Source of the DNA: Diphasiastrum complanatum
Taxonomy: Eukaryota; Streptophyta; Lycopodiopsida; Lycopodiales; Lycopodiaceae
DNA length: 64,000 bases
Reading direction: 5' to 3'
NCBI GenBank assembly: GCA_029204225.1
Contig: CM055098.1
Coordinates: forward strand, 9,217,746 to 9,281,745
A program made the position numbers and the translations under genes. Positions within the stretch are counted from its first letter, which is position 1; every line of letters begins with the position of its first letter. Under the pieces are notes generated by a model. It was not told the origin of the DNA, made no database searches, and was given only the letters and a program-made list of their open reading frames with translations. Below, one piece after another: positions 45,219 through 55,409 of this stretch.

Positions 45219-48200
45219 CACTTCGTCAACTTGTCGTTGGATAGCTCTGAAACATACATTTTGATTCTTGAGATCAAGGATTAGGATACACCTCATGTAT
45301 ATTCTCTTTGGGTCAACTTCAAAAGGTTGAAGATTGCATGCACCTTTGTTATGTCGGGTACTATCCTACACATTACCTTGATATACATACATCATGTTTA
45401 TAGTTGCTTGGTGAAAAAAGATTCAAATATAGACTTCCATCTTGGAGTTTCATGGAATTTTTGGTGTCCAACTCTTGGGCATTGACAAAGCAATTAGGGA
45501 AGTTGTAGCATTCGGTCCGCTCTATGCATGAATGATTTGATGGACTGAGACTTTGTGGGTGGACTTCATAAGGTCGAAAATGCATGTCTCCTTTGTTATG
45601 TCGGGTAGTATCCTACACCTAACATTAATATATATTGTTTTTTTTTGCTAACAGGCTGCAGATGAAGGATTGTCAAAATCTTTAATATGTTGCAAGAAGG
45701 GCTTTTGTACTCATTGGGGTTTTCTTGCCAGTTACTGTTGAAACGTAGAGAGGAGGCTAGTTTAATGTGAACAATATTTCCTACAAATGTTTTTGTTGGG
45801 TTGTCTGCCTGGATTGATTGCCATCTGGCAGGAGGGGCTTGCAGGTTGTTTTGACCGGTCCCGATATCATTACTGCTTTGATGAGTTTGTTTTTGCAGAA
45901 CATGCTATTAAAATTTATATGACTCTTTTTCTTATGCATGCTCTGCCAGAAAGTCAGGTTTTATTCCTGATCCAGAGACTTTTTTTGAGCAAATTTTGCA
46001 GTATAGAAAGGACGTATATTTTATAATTCATGAGCACTTCGAATGATTCAACTAAAAAACATAAACTTTTTGGGCTGACTGCATTGAATCAGGCTGGATT
46101 CTCAAAGAAAGTTTGTTTTTGCATATTATTCTGGGTGAAATTCACTGGGATCAGGAATCTATCAACTAGAAAACCAAAAAAACTTCCAAAACAAACAACT
46201 GGAGGCCTTCTCTGTTAGAATGAATTGAATCTCAATTTAGTTTCAAGGACTCTTCTATTCGATGTCATTTTATTATCCACGCTTGGGCATTGACGAAGTG
46301 AGCAAAGATGTAGCATTTCGTCGGGCTCGTACAGTTCCTTGGTGGAACCTCTGAGCCCTACACTTGATGGAGTTGATGGTCTGAGACTGTGGGTCAACTT
46401 CATGAGTTAGTAGATTGCCCATAACCCTTTTTATGTTGGGTCATAGTTGCCCGTTCCGGAACGTGTTCCAGAACTCTTTCTGTTATGGAACTTGAGCAAA
46501 ATAAAAATTTTAAGTATACATAATTTTTAACAAGGGATTTCTGCAGCTAACGACCCAAGCACAAATTTGGTAGCAGGTCTTCTACTTCAAGGGGCTTACG
46601 TATTTCTGTTTCATTTGGTGATAGTCACGGTAAGCAAAGAACTAGTTTTCAGACGCTGAAAAAGGGAATGTCAAAGATACATCTGTTTTCCGGCTACCCT
46701 AAACAAACCTGAAGCGTCAGTATTTGTGCTTTAGTTGTTTGGCTATTATGGAAATAAGGTGATTTATCTTGCCTTTGAATGATCTTTAACATCCAGGTAA
46801 GCTCTCGAATCTCTACTTTTTGAATCTATGGCTGAAAAGCAAACGGATTACAACGTTCTTGAGTATAATTCCAGTTGCAGCCTCCAATACTGTGCACTTG
46901 TGCTTCCGTTGTCACACAGCTCTATTCACAAACCTGAGAATGGGACTTCATAGTTTTCGGAGCTTGGTGAAATTTACTGGGACTCTTAATTTATTGATTA
47001 AAAAGTCAAATGTTTTCCCTAAACAAATGAGATGTCTCATCTGTTAGAATGAAGAGGGTTGCAATGAAAAAGATAGGTTGTTTGTTTTTAAATTCTGGGT
47101 GAAATTCATGGATCTATCAACAAAATAATAGAAATTTTTCCCAAAGCAAATGACTGGAGGCTTTGTTGGTAAGAATGAAGTGGGTTGCATTACAGACAGA
47201 GCCTGTTATGGTGTTAATTCCGGGTAAAACTTACTGGGACTAGGAATTTATTAACTAGCAAGCCAAAAGTTTTGTCCAAAAAAATGACCTTGTCTGTTAA
47301 AGTCAATGGGGCTACAATTTCATTTCCAGCATTCTTCCATTCAGTGACACTCAAACTGAAATTCTTGATAATACCTCTCAGAAGTAATGTCAGCATGAAC
47401 TTCCCGCATGACAAGGTATGAGATATCTTCGCTGCTTTTTCCTCGTGAAATTCTTGAAGCAATTACCATCAGTCTTCTACCAGAAAGTTTGATTATTCGA
47501 ATCACTTTACTCTATGGTATCTTCTATAGAGTTTCCTCTCTAAACTGATGTCACCATAGTCCTTTGTCAAGGTTGTTTTCAGAGGCTGTTGTTGATTATG
47601 ATACTATTTTTTATGGGCTTCTTTCCAGATTTCTACCAGTATCTTGACCATCCACTTTGACATGGCACCATTCAATTGGTTAGGGCATTCTGGTGCACTG
47701 TCTGAAAGTAGCATACAAAAAATTTGCAATCAGTACTCTAAAGTGTTCCTGATTTTCTTCCTAAATGATTTGATGTCTAGGATTCTGTTCATGATTTCAT
47801 ATGCTGCAATCCTGATGTGTATGTACTATACATAGAATCTAGGCATAGGGAACATGGGAAAATCTCACATTACATACAAATAGGACTTTTTAAATTTTTT
47901 TACTGTAGAAAATGAGAAGAAATCATCTAAGCAGAAAAATGTTCCATATGTATGGAGCACATTTTGTTTCGTTCCATACGTCTGGAAATTTTTTTGGAAC
48001 TGCAGCGGTGGGTGTAGAGTTTGCCAAACTGAAAGATTTTGCTGTGAAATGTGCCAGCATTTTACACGGGAATATTGTTGGGCTGGGTTCAACTTTTACT
48101 TCCAACTCTGAGGCTAATGAAGTTCAAATTCTGGGATGCTAGCTGTTTCTATTCTAGCCCCATTATGGTTTACATGGATATCACATGTTTACGAGACATC

Positions 48201-48609
48201 AAACGTGCTAGTATTTCAGGATGATCTAAAAGTAGTTTTGCTAGATGATTATTTCTCTGAAATTAGTTCAGGTTAAATCTCGTTTTATGTAATCAAGTAG
48301 CTTTCATGATGAGATCTGAGCTCTAAAACATTGTCAGAGACTGAAAATTATTTTATCTGCGTAGTCCAAATTCCTGGAAATTGTTCAAACAGTAATTAGT
48401 GATGAGATTTTATCAAGATTGTTGCTTGGTTGGATATGACCTGCTATATACATAAAAGTTGACTTTACAATTAGCTGTTTGAATTTTCGGTATACATTTC
48501 TCAAGCACTTAGATAAAGACCTAATTCAAGAAGCAGACCCCCCCATCTTTGAGGCAGGACTTGTAGACTAGTGGCGCTATTTGTCGCTAGTGGTTGGATG
48601 GCTCTATAA
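45219..48609. other. 3' flank of the glutaredoxin-like gene with diverged direct repeats
   Basis: No gene was recognised. Two repeat sets are visible. A unit with GGTCAACTTC and TTTGTTATGTCGGGTA occurs near 45308-45392, 45551-45635 and, more diverged, 46385-46445; the two later copies share flanks that contain TTGGGCATTGAC. A second unit of about 90 bp, with GTGAAATT, TACTGGGACT and GTTAGAATGAA, occurs near 46131-46225, 46968-47056, 47098-47190 and 47221-47312. Some of this could be 3' UTR of the gene. Confidence 0.6.
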
Positions 48610-48982
48610 AGTTAAGCATAGTGGTAGCTCGTGGACCTACTAGTATCATTGTACTCCTCATTTTGAAGTCAATTGATTTGGTGATTTCATGGATTTTGTG
48701 AGTTATTGGATTTCTAGCTTTCTCTCTCTACCCGAGAGCTCTTGATGCATTTTCTCTCTCTACCCGAGGAGAGCAGCTTGTTTTTACTTAGATTATTTTT
48801 TGAATACTTCCCACACGTGTGAGTGAGAGTTGGAAGTGATTGAATGCATGTAGTAGTGTGTTTTTGCCATAGGATTCAAGATTGAACTTGAATCTCAATC
48901 TAGTCTTGATCTTGGTGCATCTACACACCTTAGGAGATCACAAGTACATGTAGTGGACAGTCCGCACATGTGAAATTTAACA
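48610..48982 (+). mobile_element. 3'-terminal 373 bp of the copia C LTR, inverted relative to its element
   Basis: This is nearly the exact reverse complement of 60156-60527, with about six substitutions and one 1-nt indel by eye. It ends in TTTAACA at 48982, the LTR terminus, and is followed directly by ATTCG (48983-48987). The other LTR sections are missing here. It is the end of the 3' LTR of the young copia at 55.3-60.9 kb, now in the opposite orientation. Confidence 0.92.
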
Positions 48983-50416
48983 ATTCGCACAGATCGTGGA
49001 GGTGAGTACATTTCCAACGAATTCAAAACTTTTTGTATTGATCGAGGTATTATGCATACGAAGACTGCATCATACACACCTCAGCACAATGGAATTGTTG
49101 AACGAAGAAATTGTACACTAATGGAAGCTGCCAGGTGTATGATGGCTCATGCGAAAGCACCAAAGCAGTTGTGGACGGAAGTAGTGACTACATCGAACTA
49201 TCTTCAAAATTGAATTCTAAAATCAAGAATACCAGATAAAACTCCTCACGAAATATGGTGGAAGTCAAAGCCAAATTTGGCTCATGTTCGGACATTTGGA
49301 TGTGCAATTTATCTGCACATACTAGACAAATTGAGAAAGAAACTCGATGAAAAGATAGAACAAGGTTTTCTGGTAGGATTCGAGTTACATTCTTCATATT
49401 ATTGAGTCTACATACCCAAAACTGGCAGAATAAAAGTTGTTCAAGATGTCAAATTTGATGAATCAAAGTACATAGCAGACAGTGACTTAGTCGGCTATGA
49501 AATTCTCAAGACTTATTATGAGTTACCAACAACAGAAGTAAAGCAAGCAGATGACGAACAAGAATTACCATCTGGACATAGTAATGGTTCAGAGGGAGTT
49601 AAAGTTCTAGTACCTGAAAGACTTGAATCACCAGTTCACGCAGAACAGGTCGAACCCAAAAATGCAGAATTGATTTCAAGACCTATACGAACTGCGAGAA
49701 GATCTGAAAGACAGAGGAAACCACCATTAAGGTTTGGCTAGGATGTTTCAACAAATATAGCCATCGAATTTTGTGGTTTCACAAACGAATCTCAAGCATT
49801 CAAGAAAGCTATTGATGGACCAAATAAAGATTGGATTCAAGCAATGGAGGACGAAATGTCATCGATGTATAAGAACAATGTATGGGCACTTGCACCTATA
49901 CATGATGAAAGAAGACCAATTAAATGCAATTGGATCTACGAGATCAAAACAGGTCCTAATGGAGATAACATCATATACAAAGCAACGTTGGTTGCAAAAG
50001 ATTTTTCACAGATATGTGGGATCAACTACACTAATAGTTTCTCACCAATAGTCAAACACACATCAATTTGCTTGTTATTCGCTTATGCAATGGCTCATGA
50101 TCTCAAAATTCATATTGTGGATAAGAAAATTGCTTTCTGGCATGAAAAATTAGAAGAAGATTTATTCATGGATCAACCACTTGGTTTTATAAGCCAAGAA
50201 TATCTAGAATTCGGATGTCACATGAATAAAAGTAACAAGCAGCCAGACAATGGTATAGAAAGAAGGACGAAGCACTACGTTCTTTAGGCTTTGAACCTTT
50301 ATTCGTTGAGTCGAATGTCTATATCAAACATGTCAAAGATAAAATTATCATTCTAGCTGTTCGAGAAGCAGCAAAGAAGATTGGGGTTAATCCAACTGCC
50401 CACTTTGAGAGGGAGC
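48983..50416 (+). pseudogene. Old copia O, right half: integrase from the second Asp, linker, RT start
   Basis: The first 5 bp (ATTCG) are a target-site duplicate. Then follow TDRGGEYISNEFKTFC (second integrase Asp), YTPQHNGIVERRN (the Glu), VRTFGCAIYLHILDKLRKKL and a long linker (RRSERQRKPPLRFG). RT start comes at 49844-50287, with WIQAMEDEMSSMYKNNVWAL, CNWIYEIKTGPNGD and IHIVDKKIAFWHEKLEEDLFMDQP. Stops occur near 49213, 49405 and 49741. After the RT segment near 50355 the sequence jumps to the polyprotein C-terminus (REAAKKIGVNPTAHFEREL), so most of RT and all of RNase H are deleted. Its left half is at 60892-61259 on the minus strand. Confidence 0.88.
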
Positions 50417-50994
50417 TGTAGAATACCTCAATAGACAAATCTCGGTTCTACCAACAAAGTGCACAGTCTAATAAACAAAGCCTGAGAAACTCGAAACTGT
50501 CACGAGCAACAAACTATCGCGAACAATAAACTGTTGCGAACAAAAACCTTTCGAGTCTAGAAACAGAACATTTTTTTTTTTGAATATCAACCGTCTTAAT
50601 GGTTGGATCGACTGTTACAGAAGGAAGAAGGCCAAAAGACCTATCGTATGACAATATAAATACATGTGCACTTATTCATTGTAAAAACAACAAAAGCAAC
50701 AAGGCAGCAAGAGATTTATACTGAAGAATCAGAATCAGAATCAGAATTATAGAAATTTGTTTTTGATCAAAGTTTACCACAGATGATTTTATCAGTTGTT
50801 TTTTATTATCTAAAATCGTCTATCACACTCATGCATATATATCCTATATCTGCATGCTTTATTCAATCAAAGTAGAAACTACTCTATTAGTACATAGACC
50901 ATAATCATACACGATTGAAGACACAGATATTAGTTTGATTTATTCAAACTTTCATCATGTTCTCTGAAGGAGAATTCTTAGTATTTTTCCTACA
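50417..50994 (+). mobile_element. Putative 3' LTR of old copia O
   Basis: It follows the polyprotein end and a purine tract (GAGAGGGAGC, 50407-50416), begins TGTAGAATACC and ends TTTTTCCTACA. A TATA-like TATAAATACATG lies near 50656. The matching 5' LTR is not in the window, so the limits are inferred from TG...CA ends. Confidence 0.6.
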
Positions 50995-51478
50995 GGGTGT
51001 TCATCGTAGAAATATTGCTACAGGCAGTTCTCGTCTTAACATTAAGGACCAGTAGGAGGTTCTGCCCTTGAGTGTCTGTCAGAGACAATTGCCTAGAGGT
51101 AGCATAATCACGGCTCAGGTCAAGGAATTGATTTATGCCTTTTGGAACTCATAAACTCGAGTGTCTCCCAACAAAAAATATATATGCCTATAGAGGATTG
51201 GAAAAAAGAGTGTTGTCAGTCATCCAGTACATCTTCTTAACGACTCTTAGGTCCTTGTTTTTTTTTTGGATTTTTGTTTTCTTGGTATTGTTGTTCTTTG
51301 GCACTGCTGAAACTGATCTTTGATACTATTGTTCTTTGGTTCTGCAGATACACACTCCACCTCTTGCTGTTTGGAACTGTTTTGTAGTTTTTACTCAACT
51401 GATATTTTGCTCTTTCAGACTTTTGGTTTTTGGTACTTATAGAAGTTTATAAACAACTATTCATTTTCTATTTGGTAC
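50995..51478. other. Noncoding, nothing recognised
   Basis: T-rich sequence with GTTCTTTGG-type repeats. No coding frame is supported. Confidence 0.45.
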
Positions 51479-52015
51479 TTATGAAAAGGAGTTGCTTTCC
51501 AACGATACAACTATGACAGACAGAGAGATCGACTTTACCAGAAGGATAGTCGAGATCAAGAGCCATGTATTGTCTAGACATGTTCGAAACAGATGCATAA
51601 TGCAGTGTCCTAAGCGATGATGCCATAGTAATGCTTTATTGACAGGAACAGAGGCTTTCAAAGCTTGACTAGCATCAGAAAAACAATGTGCCAATCTATA
51701 TAAGTATCCATGCCTCTTGCCGAGTGCAAGGATCTTATTACTCCTATCGATAATTCTGTATTGATCAGACTCAAACTCCACCTTATGACCTAAATATGTA
51801 AATCTACTTACTGATAACAGATTTGTAGAGAGTTTAAGAACATACAAGACTTTTGACAGTAGTTTGAATTGATCATGCTGGAATCTCAATCTTATAATAC
51901 TTTCACCTTCGATAGTGTGAGTACCATCGTCACCAAGATGAGCATACTTCTTTGTGTTGTAACGCATATAGAATTGGAAAATCTCACGATGATTGGTCAT
52001 ATGTTGAGTAGCTAG
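51479..52015 (-). pseudogene. Copia protease/pre-integrase fragment (D/E family)
   Basis: The minus strand reads ATQHMTNHREIFQFYMRYNT, LLSVSRFTYLGHKVEFESDQ, GYLYRLAHCFSDASQALKAS and LLWHHRLGH. These closely match element D (32250-31800) and element E (36560-36960). A frameshift follows the LGH motif. The first codons of the open frame (52084-52016) are unrelated, so the fragment starts near 52015. Confidence 0.85.
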
Positions 52016-52339
52016 CCCTTTGTTTTTGCCATCCAATGAGCCCATTTGGAATTCCTCCCTCTTTCCCCCTTCCTCCCCTTCCATGTTTGCTCATCATCCC
52101 TGACAAAATTTCCATCACTATGGATCACTTACAATAAATGCATGTGATATGCCACGAGTTTCTACAAGCATATTATTGTTATTTCTAAGTCTACAATCTA
52201 TATGCAAGTTGTATTCAACCAACTAGATATGACAAATCCATATAGCTCGAGTTCTATCTAGGCCAAATTTGGCATTTACATTTATGAAACAACATACTTG
52301 CATAGTACAAAGTTTGTAGCAGTTTGTAGCAAGCCTAAA

Positions 52340-53219
52340 GTCAAGATAGATTATTTCACTATTTCAACAATCCTCGTCTTTCTCTTTCCCTTGCTCGCAA
52401 AGGTCTCTTCTCTGTTGACCAAATTTGCCAGGTAACCCCTCCTTCTGCAAGTATTGATGGGTGGATACCTGCTCTTTCTTCTTCCTCTTTAGGCTACCGA
52501 GCTACGTTTCTTCGACGTTTTCCTTCTCTCTTCCCGGATTTTTCAATACCGCTTGGTCTCGTTCTGATCCTCCTGCTTTCTGGCATACTCGACTCAAAAC
52601 TGCCTCTTTCCTTTTCGTCGCAAAGCTCCGTTACTTGGCCTACCACATCCTTACTAGCTCTTTGCCTCTTCGAGCCAAATGGCTTTTTCTCTTTGACCAC
52701 CTTTGTCCGCTTTGCCAGTTGGAAGAAAGAACTGTTCAACATCTGTTTTTCCATTGTTGTCAAGACTTGTGGTTGGAAGTCCACCACCTGCTTAGCTGCT
52801 GGTGCACTATGCCTTCATTTGTGGCTGACACTATTTTGTTGCGGGATCCGCCTGCTATACATACTTCCTCACTTCGTTCCTGGCATCTTTGCAGGCTTTT
52901 TGTTTTGTCGCTGATATGGTTGACACGTAACAGGTAGGCTTTTGACGGCTCTACTTCGCCTTTGCTGGCTACTACATGTCTGCGACTTGCTATGTATTTT
53001 TCCACTGAGGTTTAGTTGTTATAGACTGCCTCCCTACGTGGTGTGATGAAGTCTTTTACTTTTCTTAGAACTAGTTGCTTCCTTTCCGGAGGCAGTTTAC
53101 TGTAATGGCCTATGATGCCGTGTACAACTTTTATGTACTTATACATTTGTGAAAAAATAATTTTGTACTTGTACATTTGTGAAAATATAATAGTATAATT
53201 AACCTTTGAAAAAAAAAAA
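52340..53219 (+). mobile_element. 5'-truncated LINE with poly(A) tail
   Basis: A 158-codon frame (52461-52937) contains the zinc-finger-like C-terminus of plant LINE reverse transcriptases (zf-RVT): SLPLRAKWLFLFDHLCPLC, then EERTVQHLFFHCCQDLW, and it ends with IWLTRNR. A second frame upstream (VDQICQVTPPSASIDGW) appears to be the same protein before a frameshift near 52500. A 3' UTR with two ACATTTGTGAAAA repeats leads to an A11 run at 53209-53219, as expected for target-primed insertion. The RT core and ORF1 are absent. Confidence 0.75.
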
Positions 53220-53455
53220 CTCATTTGATCATATTCTTTAAGTCTCTTTGATATCCATTTATTATCAGGTTTCACTTTTTGAAAACATTTAATGAATGAA
53301 CGATGGAGACCAAATGGGCCTGTCCAAAACTCAATTGGTGGACTCTCATTTTGATTTACTTTTCCTGCACAAACGAAGGCATAGCGCTATTCTACAAATT
53401 GTGATCACTATTTGCTACTTGCAATCAAACAGCTTTTACGAGCAATAATTCGAAG

Positions 53456-54370
53456 ATGGCGGATTCAGTAGCAGCTATAGTCACTCCCAAGCCCCACTTC
53501 CTGCAGATTACACCACTTTCGACTCAATGCAAATTACATAGAACGCTTATGATTGATCGTTCGATCGTTTTGATAGCTTCTTGCGAAGAATTTATAGCCG
53601 AAATTTTATATATTGATGATTCAAATATTAAAATGAATGTAAGGAATAAGAGAATGTCTATTATTGAAGACGTTTATGCAATGGCACTGGGACTGCCAAC
53701 CACAGGTGGTGCACCGAACACAAGTCGCCAGGAAGTAAATGAAAAGGAAATATTTCACGGGACCGCTATCTGGGAACGAAGGGATACAAAATTTCTATGA
53801 TTCTGAGTATCTAGTTGTGAAACTTTTGTGAATATTGTAATCATGTATTATATTGTAGAGATGCGGATGCAACAATTTCTCTTACCAACTTTGATTATCT
53901 TTTAGCAGCAATGAAAGATGAAGATATCAATTTTGGAAAGATCTCTTTCTGAGCTTTTCTACGCTCAATGAAAAATTGACAGTATTCTACGTTTGGGCCT
54001 CAAATTTCACACCTATGCAGGAACTTTGATTTATTGAGAGATGAAGAATTATTACAACTGTAAGTTCCAAGATCAGATGTAGTGCCAACAACATCGACAC
54101 TTGACGCCATGGTAGTTGATGAAACAACATCTCAAAGCACCAGTCACACCCTGACTCACCATCATGATGGTGGTTCAGTCAGTCAACCTGATAAAGGCGA
54201 GGACGTTTAGAAAGAGCCATCACAGGCCGAAGCTATACCAATGGAAGAAAATCCACACACAGCGACAGACAATCCCTCAATGGTGGAGACTATAGATGAT
54301 GGCACAGATCAGCAGGTCAATCCTTCGGATGGGTCACCACACGATTATTCATCAATCTTCGAGGATGCAA
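53456..54370 (+). pseudogene. Possible plant-mobile-domain-like remnant
   Basis: The frame 53456-53800 encodes 114 residues with MSIIEDVYAMALGLPTTGG. This resembles the xxPxDVxxxLGLPxxG core of plant mobile domains, found in MULE-type transposons and captured host proteins. Downstream, 54070-54360 is open apart from two stops. It encodes an acidic, Ser/Thr-rich segment (AMVVDETTSQSTSHTLTHHH, then EAIPMEENPHTATDNPSMVE) like the linker of such proteins. Introns could separate these parts. The assignment rests on one short motif. Confidence 0.35.
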
Positions 54371-55279
54371 AATACATGTAGATCTAGTATGGTAATGTCC
54401 CTTTTCGTACAACAGCAGCATACAACAATTCACACTTGTGGATTCAAGTACAACATAAAAAAACACATTATATACATTAGAAATCAATATATCATAAGAA
54501 ATATGCAACAGATGAACATATAATTAAGAGAGAAAAGTTGTTCACATAAAAAGAGAACTTGAAGATGATTTCTTCACATGGTACAGCTATGTACAGTTAT
54601 TTATAGCAACCGTAATGTCACTTGTCCACTTGCCCTAAGATAGCCCTAAAATAACAACATATATTCGAGTTTTGGTGCCATGCAATGTCAATTGCACATG
54701 GGGTATGGTGTGCTAATTTCAAAGTAGTAAGTGATCATGATTTTAAGATTTTCATTTAATCTCATGACATGTAGTTTATGTTAATTGTTACTCTAATCTC
54801 CTATTTGAATAATCAATAATTTATTGGTGCATCTTGTGCACTATAGTGACTAGTCTATGATTTTGAGGTCCCATGTAACATGTGACAAGTACTAAGATGT
54901 TTTCAATCTTGCTCAATACCACCAATCAATTGCCAAAGAAATTGTAACCTTAGACAATTGCTGACTAGCTCTTTTAACTTCAATATTCTTATCATGATTG
55001 AACATTGAAGCCTTCAGGCTAGTGGCCACTAAGCATTGAACTAACGACATGTATTGTTTAGGAATCAACAATATTTGGTAAGGACTCACAAGTCAAGAAG
55101 CAAGAAATGGGATGTGATAATCAATTGATTTAAGTCTGCATGTATTGTTTAGGAATCAACAATATTTGGTAAGGACCACAAGTCAAAAGCAAGAAATGGG
55201 ATGTGATTGCTTGATTTTAGTCTACATTCTTCACAACTGTGATTTCACCCCTAACACTAAACTAGCACCTGTTCTAGTC
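54371..55279. other. Noncoding, with a 91-bp tandem duplication
   Basis: No gene was recognised. A 91-bp unit beginning CATGTATTGTTTAGGAATC is present at 55048-55138 and 55139-55228, with a few small differences. The stretch ends at the LTR breakpoint 55279/55280. Confidence 0.75.
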
Positions 55280-55409
55280 ATTTGCCATCTATGCCAAATT
55301 TATTCCTATCAACATCCTACACCTAGATGCTTGATGTAAAAAACATAAGACCCCTATATCTAACATAGATAATCTTTTTCAATTCTTCACACTCCTCCTA
55401 AAATATTAT

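Noticed and set aside
47644-48142. Two short plus frames downstream of the glutaredoxin-like gene
   Set aside because: Less than 80 codons each, with no motif and no splice continuity. Not supported as exons.
48610-48982. Simple solo LTR from intra-element recombination
   Set aside because: A solo LTR would be full length with the same 5-bp duplicate on both sides. Here only 373 of 736 bp are present, with ATTCG on one side only, and the other duplicate is at 60892-60896.
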